The notes beneath the pieces are model-generated. The model saw nothing but the letters and a program-made list of their open reading frames with translations, did no database searches and was not told the DNA's origin. Positions 48,312-59,853 of a stretch of 64,000 nucleotides of DNA are shown piece by piece (the first letter of the stretch is position 1; every line of letters begins with the position of its first letter). The stretch is from assembly GCA_034638255.1 (NCBI GenBank), contig JAWPGT010000004.1:1054001-1118000 (forward strand). The letters run 5' to 3'. Position numbers and translations under genes: made by a program. This stretch comes from Coprinus comatus (taxonomy: Eukaryota; Basidiomycota; Agaricomycetes; Agaricales; Agaricaceae).

Positions 48312-49557
48312 TTTTTGTTCAACCTTCGACGGCTCCAGGAGATCACAGTCCGTTAATAGCTGATTATGTAATTCCACCTCCTTCATTTCAAAAGAAACAG
48401 ATCGCTCGACACACCTCGTTTCTGGCCTCTTTGGACAGGCTTCAAGCTTCAGCTACTGCTTGACCGTTGAATCGTGGTAAATACAGCGCTCAGATGCCAT
48501 CCCCGATGTCTTGAACAGATCAAATCACAAAATCCTTGTGTCGTCTCGCATACTTTAATCATTAATGAAGTGCATGGTGGCCCCTGGGCTCCACTTCGAG
48601 ATCGGAGGGGATTGGCCTACGTGCCACTTTACTGGGATCAAACGCCCTGTGGCTACATAAACTTTGGACCACAAGCAAATACGTTAACCCACCTCTCTCT
48701 ATTCAAGAACCTGGAGTTCTGAAAACCTCTGGTCACTCTGGTCGTGTAATATCTTCATTACGGTCTATCCAGCACCCGCGCCCACTTTCCTTTAAGCACA
48801 GTGAGTACTGCCTCACTCAGGTCAACCGATAATTTCGGAATAATAACTGACCAAGTACCTCGTGTTATGCATGTTTCCATAACAAGTCAACCGCTGGCCG
48901 GTCCTTTTGCTGTCGCTGTTCACTCTCATCACAAATTTTCTTTCCAAGCGTTGTTCAAAAGCTTGTATCGTCCCTCATAGGCGCCTATATCCTAATCTTA
49001 TCCTAGATTAAGCGCACTAGTCTATTCTAAGACTTGCAGAACGTAAGTACATAAACATTCTACTCATGTTTGATAGCCGCTGCACGTTTCATTGTCATGT
49101 TCATGTTCAACTTTGAACTTAACAGCCTTAGTGCTTGATGAACCGTTATATCAAGAATACTGATTGTTCAGATCTAGATAAAACGAAAAAGGCGCATAAC
49201 ACGCGAACACGAACACCAGATGGCTAGTTTTACACGTTTTATATCGGAACTTCGATCCACGCTTAACAGGATATTTCCTGTCTCTTCCACCATTACAACC
49301 ATTTTTGGTCGTTGGACAGTTTCTCATACCCCACAACGAAGACTACAACCACAGCCACAACCACAGCTGCCACTACAACTACAACCAGTCCTACCACTCC
49401 ACATATTCCTACATCTCATCGATCTACACCTGCACCTACAACTACAACTACAGTTCCGACTTCAATCACAGCCACAACTTCAAATAATCGAGGAGCCAAA
49501 ACTGTAAAACGCCAGCAGCGTCGAAGCTCTAGTAGAAGAAGAACCCGCACAACTACT
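48312..49557. other. shared promoter region of PEX8-like and second 2EXR genes
   Basis: A divergent intergenic region. The part 48701-48810 is similar to the upstream region of the first 2EXR gene. From 49220 a frame begins MASFTRFISELRSTLNRIFP and runs through CA-rich repeats, but it is not in the frame of the 2EXR protein. A Thr-rich open stretch (49312-49557) continues into the 2EXR frame without an ATG. Confidence 0.45.
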
Positions 49558-50558
49558 ATGACTACTTCTACAACCAATATGACACCGTTCCCAATAATGA
49601 ACCTCCCAACCGAACTCCGATTAACAATCTTCGAACATTGTACACCCACTTCCTCTTCCACATCAACAAAAAATTGGAAAACATTTCATTCCCTTTTACT
49701 CGTATCTAAAACAATCCAACATGAAGCTTACATCAGTTGTCTACCTAGGATTCCAATAGGACTTTGGAATAAAAAGTCTATAGAATCGTTTTGGTTATTG
49801 TTGGATAGGAAACCTGAGTTGGGGTGGTTTGTTTGTTATCTTTGGATTGGAACTGGTTGGTTTGATGATGAAGAAATTAAGTGGGCTGTTGAGATTATTA
49901 GATCTGCGAAGAGGTTGAAGTCACTTGCTTGTTCGGATTTTATTTTTTCAAAGGTTGTTGAAGTTGATATTGGAACTGCGGTAGTAGAAGAGGAAGGAGT
50001 AGGAGAAAAGAAAAGTGGAGAGTAATAGGAAGCAAAAAACTCGCAGGAAGTTGTACCAGAGTTTCTTTAATGAACATTGAAAAAAAACTGAACTATATAG
50101 TTCCTCAAGTAACTCACCTACGAGTATGTGCGGCGATGGGAATATTATTAGAAGAAAACGGAACCAAAAACAGATTTCCAAATTTACAAAATCTTTCGTT
50201 TAATTTACCTTTACAAGATGGAAGTGAAGAAGAACAAGCTTTGTTAGCTGCGAAACAGTCTGTTGATGTGTTTAGGAAGCTGGATGTGGTTACTACGATT
50301 GGAAGGGATATTAAAAGATCTTCGAGGAGGGGGTTGGGAATTAAAAGTTATCGACAGGTGGAAAAAGTGTGGGAGGGGGAGGGGGAGGGGGAGGGGGAGA
50401 GGGAGAAGGGGAGAGAGGAGGAAGGGAAGAAGAAGAAGGGTGATTTGAATTTGTTTAAAATTGTGTTTCCGGCTAAATGGACAGAATGGGATGTTTGGAG
50501 CGCTGATTCGGGAGGTAAAGGTATTTGGGATTGTTCCAGAGTGCCAGCTTCTACTTGA
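49558..50558 (+). pseudogene. 2EXR / F-box-like protein, second copy, frameshifted
   Basis: Paralogue of 34850-35713: MTTSTTNMTPFPIMNLPTEL, then FHSLLLVSKTIQHEAYISCL, RKPELGWFVCYLWIG, EEIKWAVEIIRSAKRLKSLA, then after a break NIEKKLNYIVPQVTHLRVC and WTEWDVWSADSGGKGIWDC. The first frame ends with TAA at 50023-50025; the second is in another frame and starts to match again from about 50040 (KKLAGSCTRVSLMN). The break lies in a purine-rich stretch (about 49980-50025). No GT...AG intron with the right phase bridges it. A Glu-Gly run is coded by a G-rich repeat at about 50370-50400. It is probably a recent pseudogene, or it yields a short N-terminal 2EXR protein. Confidence 0.65.
50370..50403 (+). 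repeat. G-rich hexamer repeat (GGGGGA)
   Basis: Several units of GGGGGA or GGGAGG in a row code alternating Glu and Gly. The run of at least four G-tracts could form a G-quadruplex on the coding strand. It is absent in the other 2EXR copy, which has its own poly-Gly run elsewhere. Confidence 0.75.
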
Positions 50559-51750
50559 CGTTTTGGATTTCTTATTGTGAATTGAATGGGTATATATATA
50601 TGGACATGGGACGATTGATAATGTATAATTTCATAACGGGTTTTTTTTATGATTCTAGGGACCATTTATCATCTATGTTTAGGATTTATGTTTTATGTAT
50701 GATTATGCATACAGGGATTGTAACTTTTTTCATTATCTATTATTATCTATTATTGCGAAACATTAGCGTTGCGTGTGGGGTCGAATTTCGAAACTCGATC
50801 GAAACTCAGTACTCAATAAGTATTAGTGGGTCCGAGTCTAGCATTTTGATCCTTCAGATCTTCTGACTTATAGCGGCACACGACCTCTAATTCAATAATT
50901 GGAGTCCCGAAGGTTTACCTATATTGAGCAACAGGTAACCTCCACCCTCACAAATTTGCATCCCTGACTGTTTGCATGTTGCTCGTATGACGACATGTTA
51001 TTTTAGTCATTTCTACATCGTTCTACTGAGTACCCGGATTATGACATATCCTCGATGGGCATTTTTGCTATCTGTCGAGTATTCTCAGAATCCCAGGTCC
51101 AGGTCCGAGTAACTTGACTCCTTTCACGTCGGTTATTGGGATTGTTGACTCTCCGGCATCTGCATCATAGTTCTTACGATGGTCTCGGTGACAGATATCG
51201 GTAGTGAGTGTGGCTGGGGAAGGGTTGGTTGGCTATTTAAAGAATCAAGGTTTTACATTTTGCAAAATTGGGCAGTGTGAAGATTTTTAACTTTGCACAT
51301 AACCCTCTAGTTTAGTATTGTCAATGACTTGGTTAATTTTTGTTAGGGTATCCTTTGCATCCATGATTGTATTATTGAAAGCTCTCTCCCCAAAAACCGG
51401 GGGGCTCTAGCTGGAGCTATGACTTCATGATCTGTGGTTTATCCGACAGTGATCAAATCGGTCGGATATGAACCTAAAATAGGTTGTGTCGGACCGGCTG
51501 CCGGCAGGAACCGGAATGGAGATCGGTGGAGAGATGAATTGGAACCACCTCAATTGGTTTATTTACTTTACTTTACTCATCTCCTACCTTTTTTTTTTTC
51601 CCTTTTCCACTAAACACTTTTCCAATTCGTGGACAGTCGTCCTTTTTGTTGTTGTTGTTGGAGGACAAGTTTACAACTCTCTCTTCTCACCCTTGTTAAG
51701 GTGAACAACGGACGAAGTCGAAAGAAGGTGACCCCGTTAGGGGCAAAGAT
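50559..51750. other. intergenic, end of the duplicated block and carrier promoter
   Basis: About 50770-50930 matches the 3' flank of the first 2EXR gene. After that, nothing shared is seen. The last 300 bases are T/C-rich promoter-like sequence of the carrier gene. A short frame at 51486 is not supported. Confidence 0.5.
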
Positions 51751-53111
51751 ATGGGAGGTGAAGGTGAATCGATTCGCCAGAAACCCAAATGGACGGCCAA
51801 TAGTATGATTGGTGTGTTATTTTATTGGCTTTTTTTCTTTTGTGTTGTTTATGATAATTTGGAATATATAGCTGGAGCTGGTGGAGGACTTGTGGCGAGC
51901 ATTGCAACATGTCCTTTGGATGTTGTTAAAACGAAGTTACAGGCTCAGAGGGCAATTCAGGGACAGCAGGCTTACCTAGGTGTATGGGGTGAGTTCTAAA
52001 GTTATTCTGGGTGTTTAATTTACTCGGGTATTTATCGACTTCAAGGTACCGTCAAATCAATTCTAGTTCATGACGGATTTCGAGGTCTCTATCGTGGTCT
52101 TGGACCAACTGTTCTTGGATATTTGCCAACATGGGCTATTTATTTTTCAGTGTATGATTTTATCAAGACGTCGTTTGGTGATGCACCCTTAGGTGCTATT
52201 GAAATTTCAGAACGAAAGGATAAGAATGGTCGAATATATCCTGCTGCTCAAACTAAAGGATATCAACCTGTAGCGAGAGAACATCCTTGGTCGCTTCATC
52301 TTCTTTCAGCAATGCTAGCTGGTGCTGCCAGTACGTGTGCAACGAATCCGTTGTGGGTTATCAAGACAAGATTTATGGTTCGTCTCTGGGAACTAGACTT
52401 TGTGATTGATAACATGGTACTTAAAGGAAGAAATGACAGACACAATCGAGAGAAGAGGTTAGATATAAACACACGTTTGATGCGGCGTTAACAATTTATC
52501 GAACGGAGGGAATTGCTGCATTTTATCGAGGATTAGTACCAAGTTTGCTGGGAATATTGCATGTAGCTGTGCAGTTCCCATTATACGAAAGAATGAAGAT
52601 GATGATGGGTAAACATCCGATCTCAATCACTGACGTAGTCATCTTGAACTAATACTTTGTTTTTTTTAATAGAACGTGACGCTGGGCAACCGCTTACCGC
52701 TCAAGGGATCCTGTTATGTAGCGCCGTATCGAAAATGACTGCGTCGATAGCGACATACCCGCATGAAGTGATACGGACGCGGTTACAAACGCAACGGCGA
52801 CCACTAGCTGACGATGTTAGTTCTGATGGGATGGTTAGGCGGTATCCTTCGGCAGCGAAGGTTCCGGATATGTATTCGAATCAGGCGCGATTTATAGAAG
52901 ATATTCGGAGTGTGAAGAGGGGAGGAATAATATATACCACGCGGAAACTAGTGCAAAAGGAGGGGTGGAGTGGACTGTACAAGGGCCTATCTGTGAATCT
53001 TGTGCGGACTGTGCCCAACAGTGCAGTGACGATGTTAACGTGGGTGCAATTTCTCTGTATTGAGTCCGGACAGGCGCTGATAGATATGAGATTGTAGATA
53101 CGAGCTGGTGA
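51751..53111 (+). CDS. mitochondrial carrier, NAD+/pyrimidine-nucleotide type (Yia6-like)
   Basis: An inner-membrane six-span carrier. Six exons join in phase from MGGEGESIRQKPKWTANSMI to LTYEIVDTSW. The three family repeats have the signatures PLDVVKTKL, PLWVIKTRF and PHEVIRTRL; the Trp in the second signature and LGYLPTWAIYFSVYDF are typical of the NAD+ (Yia6/Yea6) and pyrimidine nucleotide (Rim2/SLC25A33-36) group. GLYKGLSVNLVRTVPNSAVT marks the sixth helix. A longer loop (PLADDVSSDGMVRRYPSAAK) separates parts of the third repeat. The last intron (53039-53083) is often missed; it changes the C-terminus to LTYEIVDTSW. Substrate is inferred from family motifs and cannot be split between NAD+ and nucleotides here. 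Confidence 0.85.
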
Positions 53112-53360
53112 TGCGGCATCTGACAGCGCGGGAGAGTAGATAGATATTTTCTGTATTTTTAAAAATTAATAATATTGGATCCTGCGTGACGTGACTGGCT
53201 CTTGCAGGGTGTGACTGTTGCATCACGGGGGGTGGATCTCCTCCTTCTTCCACAACCCATACTCGCCGTCCTCGCCGTCCTCCTCGTCCCCGACGCCATC
53301 TGCTCATCGAGCAGGATAATGCGATAGGCCTGCGGCCGCTAGACTCCAGCACGCAGAACA

Positions 53361-54983
53361 ATGTCTTCCACACGTAACAACTTTGACTCCCCATGGCCAA
53401 CACAAACCCCAACACCCATACCCATATTTCCCTCGTCACCCTCCCCCGTCTTCAATGGCCGCGCAATTAAACGTCGCAGGCGCGATTTATACCCAGAAGG
53501 ACCTATTCGGCGGCAGGTCATAACTGATCAGGGCCTCGTAGGTGAGTGACGGACTTAATGGGTTGGAATTGATATTCATCTGGCGCAGACGAGGCAAAAA
53601 CAAGATGCCAGCTACTTTCAGGCAACGATATCATATCCTGCTATCCAACAGCAGACACTGTCATCCCACAGCACGAATGGGCCTCCTTTGTCTGTCCGTA
53701 CTATCCCTCTGCCAACCCAAACAATCATACTCATCTCCAACAGGGAACTCGCGCAGACCAGAACTCACACAGACAAACCAAGTCGACATCTATCTCTTTA
53801 GGGCTGATTCTCAGGAGATGATCCTCCACGAGCGCAACGTGGTCAATCCCTTTGGCTCCGCAGGTGTCTTCAATGCCCAGGTCAACGATTCGTGGTTTGG
53901 CACAGATGGGGCTAGCTGGTCGTCACGAGCAGGCAATGTCTCCTATCCATTTTACTGGGTTATTTCCCGTAGCGACAGAGTCCTCGATGGTAGCCAACGG
54001 TCCCAGTCAATCTTTTCAGCCATCCGTGAGTATTTTCTCATCCATTTTGACCCCCCTCGTTCCACTTGACTTCGCGGATCAATCAGCCGTTTTTGACTTG
54101 TTCTACTTTTCGTATTGACTTCTTACACGTAATATTTCCTTCAGAAACTACCTTTGCAGACTCGGTCATCTCTTCTCGTTCTTCTCGCTCTGCTGCATCC
54201 GCCTCATCGGCTTCCGTAGCCTCATCACTTTCATCCCTTTCCGCTGCATCCTCCACGTTGACGCCTGTATCTTCAATACCATCGAGCACTTCCGGATCTG
54301 TTCAAGACGCTTCGTCCGATTCCGGTTTCCCACATTGGGCAATTGCTGTCATTACAGTCCTTGGCTTCCTTGCAATTGCTTCCTTGGGTATCCTTGCTTT
54401 CTTCATCATTCGCAGAGTGCGACGAAAGAACCAAGAGGAAGTCGAATCTAATCGTAACTCGATGAATTCTTCTTCGCCGATGATGGCGAATGCAGGTCAA
54501 CAAGGATCGCCCTTGCTAGGTTCCTCCTCACTACCGCCGCAACCAAATTCTCCTGGAGGAACAGGAAGCGTTGGTGCTGTATTCGTTGGTGGTGGTGGTG
54601 CTATGAGCGAACGCGACAGAAATCCACCTAGTGTCGTCATGCATGACGGAGCATCAACAACCTCAGCGGGCGACGGTCCTTTCAGTGGAGCCGACGCGGC
54701 CATCATGGCAGACGCCTTCCGCAAAATGCTAAGAAAACCTGACTTTGCTGGGAGACCGGTAGAAGAAGGTGATAACCCTGAAGGTGCACATGAAGACGAA
54801 ACCGATGAAGATGATGAACACCACGTTGGCTCTAGTGGCGCTGGTATACTTGGTCGCGAATTAGCAGAAGAAGGACGGGATATCCGCAGTGTTAGCTCTG
54901 AACGAGGCGTTCGAGTAGAAACAGGAACAGTAGAAAGTGATGGAGGTTCAACGGTCCTTGGACAACGGAGAGAAATTCACTGA
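53361..54983 (+). CDS. Ser-rich single-pass membrane protein
   Basis: Four exons: MSSTRNNFDSPWPTQTPTPI; DEAKTRCQLLSGNDIISCYP up to EWASFV; then WNSRRPELTQTNQVDIYLFR, QVNDSWFGTDGASWSS, NVSYPFYWVISRSD; then a Ser/Ala/Thr-rich stalk and one membrane span (HWAIAVITVLGFLAIASLGI) followed by basic RRVRRKN and a long polar cytosolic tail rich in Gly, Glu and Asp. The intron inside VW (T|GTCCGT...CAACAG|GG) restores the frame. The outer domain resembles a beta-sandwich seen in many mushroom proteins of this layout, probably cell-surface or cell-wall sensing, but I do not know a named family. The N-terminus has no clear signal peptide, so the anchor may act as signal. Confidence 0.75.
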
Positions 54984-57900
54984 AGGCTTTTCACCCTCGT
55001 TTGCTTTCCCTTTGCTCCTCGGATTTTTCTCTGTTCTCGATCGTTCTTGCGTGACTTAACTACTTTTATTTCTTCTTGACTTCAGTTTAGACTCCTCCAG
55101 TTCTTGGTCTCGATTCGGACGGGATACCTCTTCCAATCGCGTTACACTTGAATTGATGTGTATTCAATTCCGCTTTGCCTGTTTTACACCTGTCCGCACG
55201 CAGATCCTTATAGTACGTATACATACTAAACGACTCTATCCATTCGTTTCCCTCCCCCCTACCCCCTCTCCCCTTGATCTCTTCCTGGCCATGGGACCGA
55301 GCTAATCAAACGTTTCTTGGACTTTTCTCTCTATTTTTGGTCCTTATTTCTTCCGAACCTGGTACACCCTTTCTTCGGAAGTTTCGCAGGCTTTGGGGTC
55401 TAATTGTTTCTACGCCGCATTGTTCCCTTGCCGTTATAACTTCCTTTTTGATTGAGTAAACCCAGTCTAAGCCATTCCTTAACAAATTTCACTCCTTTTT
55501 TCTGTTCTGTAGCTTTTTTTTGGTCGATTCCTTTTTTCATGTATGCCAGCCTGTTTTTCCTTTCTTATTTACCATATACCTACCTTCCTCCTTACTTGTA
55601 GCCTTTTTTTCTTCCTCTCCACAACAAACATATACGCACCTCGCCCCATTTCCCCTTTTTTTCATTTTGATTGCCACCCCTCTTATTAAACCTAAACTTT
55701 TCTGACTTGCATTATATCCAGAATGGTGAACTCTTTTTTTATCATTATTCTTTTCTTTTCTTGTCCGTTTCTCGAGTTCTCGTTTACAGCTTTTTCTCCT
55801 TTCTGGTCCTGGTTCTGGTCCTGGTTGTGTGGTTGTATCTGAATCGTTTTTACTTGTTGTTTGAGCGATGTTTTGATGAAATGCGTTTTTTTTCCCTATT
55901 TTTTCTTTCTCTCGGCCTTTTTATTTATATATTTCGGTTGGTGAGATTTGTTCTTGTTACGTTGTTAAGATTTTTGTTATAGATTCTTGAATTTGTTTTA
56001 CAAATGTGATGTGATGTGGAAGTTGTTTTGAAAGATGGAACTAATTTGAGAGATCGGGATTTTAAGTACTAAGAAGAGACTTGAAGGAGTTGAATATATG
56101 GTCAGTATTCTTTATATATATGTATTATGTGCACCGTGGACCGTTTATCTCGGACCTTGTTGTGTGGAGAACTCGAGAGAAAGTTTGTATAACTATGTAC
56201 AATGAGGTTTGACTACACCTACCTACCTGAATATTAATGTAGCACCCAGGTCAGACCCGTTGAAATGCGTAGTATTTGGGCAAAGGGTTTTTTTTTACGT
56301 TGTGTAACGTTGTGTACAGTATATACTATATGTCCACCTTATCTCATCCTCAACGTCACAAGTCCTCAAGGCCTCAACGTTCACTGTCAATTGTCTAGGG
56401 ACTTAAAGCGCACCCAGAAGAACAAGGAACACATAATGTACATCACCACATGAGTCATTCATATTCTCCATAGAACCCAGTGACTAGCTGGTGCTGAATT
56501 GTTTATTGTTGTATTTATTTCTATTTTTTTATGAGGTCCAGACTTTCAAACGTCCACCAGTGGTCCAAGCGGTTGGTTCTCTCCGTTCCAATTTCGTCTC
56601 TTTTGGAAGTTGAACGTGATTTTTTGATTTCATTCAATTAGTTTGAAAGGAATTGATTGATCATGATCATGATGTACATACTACACAGATGATATAGTAC
56701 CTTCTGGCAGCAGCTCGCATATTGCCTCTTTACTTCCTAATATACTACCCGGGTATAGGCTCGCCCTATGGTACTAACGAATACGACATTGACGTTTTTT
56801 TTAATGTGTGTTTTTAATGCGTTTTCTTCTCGTTTGGAAACTTTGACGTGTTTAAGTTTGAATGGACATTGCCCCAATACTATAATTGAGTCTTATCTCA
56901 CAAATCACAACCTTCAAGCTTCAAGAACAACAAGTATTTATATTCGTAATCGCTTTGAAGACGGTCACCCAGTTCTTACAAGTTACATTACGTACTCAAT
57001 ACCCTCTTTTTCTCCCCTATCCCTTTTTAATAACTTGCTTCTAGTAAACTTCACCTCGTGTAAACAGTAAGATGTGTGGTTAATCAATCACCACTAACCA
57101 TCATTGTATATCAAAAATGATACAACAGAGAGCTTAGTACAAAAAAAAAAAGACGGTCAGCCTCATTGTATTTGGGTAATTATTATAGTCTCCCGCTAGT
57201 GCGGTGGCGAGTCTAGCCTTCGAGACATGTGTACAGTAGAAGTATGTAGATATGTTGGTAAAAATCTTTTTTTATCTTTTTTATTTCGTTATCTCCGAAA
57301 TACCCATGATCACCATCTCATATGATTGTGGAATGGCGCTCAGTACCAAAAAAAATGAAAGGGGTTGTATTCTAAACGCCACAAAAGTACCTTGTTTTGA
57401 TTTTGTAACATGGTAAATGAGTCCGGCCATGTGCAATGTACTCCATGCATCAAAGTTGAAGCATTTGGAAGTTGTGTGAAGCTTCTGTTTTCAGGGTCAA
57501 GTTATTTTCTCCAGAGTCCTCGGTGTACATATCCATATGACTTGAACATCCGAGAAGAAAGAAGTTGATGAGAAAGGAAGACTCGGAGGATATTTGGGGG
57601 ATACCTTCTCACAATCGACAATCACTGTGAGTTCTTCTTTATCACTAATTGCCAGTCACGGCAAGCTTTGCACATGATTATCAGAGATTATTCTTAAAAT
57701 TACTGGGTACCCCAATGCTTACTACAGAAAAAACACATCATTACAACTGTCCTAGATCTAGGTCCATACCCAGCCCCTCGCGCGCTTCCAAGATTACGGA
57801 GTACCAACGAAAGTATCAACCAGGTCGTAATATTCCTTTCCAATAAAAGGTGGAAGGTAAAGGGTCAAATTTTGGCATGACCAAATTGTTGCTGCATCAT

Positions 57901-58024
57901 GAAATATGAAATCATACAATCCACAAAAGTTACAGCAAAGTGCGACTTTACACAATGAATTTGACCAAAATATATATATAGAGGCATGTCGGTGTCATTA
58001 TTACCATAGATAATAGACTCAGAA
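54984..58024. other. long gene-free stretch, T-rich in its first kilobase
   Basis: From about 55000 to 55980 the plus strand is strongly pyrimidine-rich with many T-runs; the open frames there are low-complexity. The rest to 58024 is AT-rich. Short frames (56768, 57649) have no recognisable features. No RNA gene or transposon is seen. Confidence 0.5.
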
Positions 58025-58245
58025 TCAGACGAAATTATATGTATTCAGGATTTTCGGGCTCCGATCGATACAATGCCTAAAGTGAAGGAACGTTTCACCA
58101 AATACTGCCAAGGGAAAAATGCTACTACTCACCGTCTTCAAACACTACTCTATATTTCTGCATAGCTATATCTGCAAGAATATCCCAATCTCCAGAAATA
58201 AGCTCGTGAATCTTTGTCAAGTCGAATGAGAACACATCCCTTCAA
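58025..58245 (-). CDS. two terminal exons of an unknown minus-strand gene
   Basis: Minus-strand exon about 58245-58133 reads DVFSFDLTKIHELISGDWDI followed by LADIAMQKYRVVFED and a strong donor (GTGAGTAG). The acceptor CTTGGCAG at about 58105 leads to VFGETFLHFRHCIDRSPKIL and ends NTYNFV plus TGA at 58025. Phase and composition are good, so these are real exons. They probably belong to the gene at 58.66-59.4 kb, but the connecting splice could not be found. Family not recognised. Confidence 0.5.
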
Positions 58246-58657
58246 AATCAAAACCGAGGACTGATTAAAGTACTGTTCATCTCGCGTAGCACCCGACACC
58301 AATCATCTGTGTGACTCAACAAGAGCGACACCACCTTTCGGAATCTGCGGCGTGGAAATACATAATTTGAATATCTTTCAGATGGTGAAACTAACTTGCA
58401 CGTGGGATTATCCGTTTAAAAAATGATAAGGGAAAGATTATTCGGAAGCTATCAGGTAGGCAATCACCTCATGTCAGCATCTGTGAGCCTAGTTAAGAAC
58501 GAGCATACCTCAGTATCTAAGGTAGGGCAATAAACTGAGAGTGGGTCCAAATGGTCGATTGACCGTGTAGAAGTCTAGAAGTCCAATAACCAAGGCGATA
58601 TTTCAGCGCTGTGGAGTCAAAATTGGAATCAGGAATTATTCGTGTTGTATTAATGTC
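58246..58657. other. unresolved interval between two groups of minus-strand exons
   Basis: This probably contains introns and one or two exons of the unknown gene. A segment reading YFHAADSERWCRS (minus strand) is open for a short way but has no clear joins. Confidence 0.3.
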
Positions 58658-59430
58658 CTAGAGGTTGCTGAGGTTCAAAGCAATGGAAAATCCACGAAAG
58701 AAGAATGGTAGAATGGTTGGTGGTTGACCGCAATAGGAGGAACCAACACCAATTGGGTACCCAACACAACTACTGGAGAATAAGTTGACTTTCCCTGCTG
58801 ACATTGTTACTGGACATGGTAGGTCTGGATTGTTTGGAAATACAGAGCCAACAGCCCATCGGCCCGATGCATCATGTATCGAGACCAGTAACCAAGAATA
58901 ATTGTCCATTTTTTGACCATATATCACCTCGTACCATTCCCGTGTATATTCCCGTATGTATGGTTTAAGGTATTCGTAGTCGATCAAGTCTCAACGCGTG
59001 GCACCATCCGGAAAATGTGGGTAGGCCACATCGTTGTCACAATGGAATTCATATAGCCTTGAGGAGAGCAATTAACGGCTGTGTTACAGGTAGAACTTGA
59101 CAACTTGACATACAATATAGAACTGCTTGGCTGAACGCGTCTGATGCCTGGCGAAAGAGACCAGTAATCTGACCCAAAGTATCCTTTTTGCTCACACATG
59201 CTGTGCTGTTCAGGTTGTGGTGCAGGTTGGAACATGGAGTCTACACGTCCCTGTCGCGGGTGAGATTTGTCGTCAAAGATATTGAAAAGAAAGCTAGGGC
59301 CATCCCAGAAATAAAGAAGGTCGCCTAGACGAAATCCTTCTTCCCGAAATGCGCGATAACAACTAGGAGTTGGACGAAGACTTTGCAAGGAAATCCATGC
59401 ACCAGGAAAGTCATATATCGCTGATAATTG
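58658..59430 (-). pseudogene. unknown protein with in-frame stop
   Basis: Open minus-strand frame reading IYDFPGAWISLQSLRPTPSC, then FREEGFRLGDLLYFWDGPSF, FNIFDDKSHPRQGRVD and YFGSDYWSLSPGIRRVQPSS. Through an intron (donor GTATGT near 59095, acceptor CTCAAG near 59060) it continues LLYEFHCDNDVAYPHFPDGA-TR, then TGA (58991-58993), then DLIDYEYLKPYIREYTREWY and further to SNL. Composition on both sides of the stop is protein-like and in the same frame, so a single nonsense change is likely. No start codon could be fixed. Domain not recognised. Either a young pseudogene, or an unseen intron covers the stop. Confidence 0.45.
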
Positions 59431-59853
59431 CGATTTAATTCCTTGATGTTTGCCATTGACGTGTGTGGTGGAGAGAAGCCCGCACTCTCCTCGCGTGTGT
59501 CTCTGCTGTTGGACCTGTCATCTACTTATAGAGGCAGCAAGAACAACAGTGAAGTTGGAGTGCAAACATGGATAAACGTGGCGCGTCCTTTATAAAAGAT
59601 CAAGGTGCCTAGTCTCAAGCCAATATCTGACCTTTTCATCGTTTATGTCGAGACCTCGGAGGAGAAAATAAGTAATAACTGGATAAAGCCTGTGCTATAC
59701 TTAAGGATGATAACAGCCATGACGAGGGAGAATGGAAGAAGGCTGACTCTGAGGCTTGATTTATGATTATTCGAATAGTATGTTTCGACAAGCTCCGGAC
59801 GTTTCAAATAATATTATATCTCTCCCAATCCAAGCACCTACATAACCATAAAA
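59431..59853. other. intergenic
   Basis: Contains a minus-strand TATAAA (59589-59594) that suits the promoter of the unknown gene to the left, and the 3' flank of the histidinol-phosphatase gene. No coding frame. Confidence 0.45.

Noticed and set aside
49220..49507. A Gln/Leu/Pro-rich protein starting MASFTRF as a separate gene
   Set aside because: After 30 residues it is only a reading of the CA-rich repeat in another frame; the conserved 2EXR frame differs.
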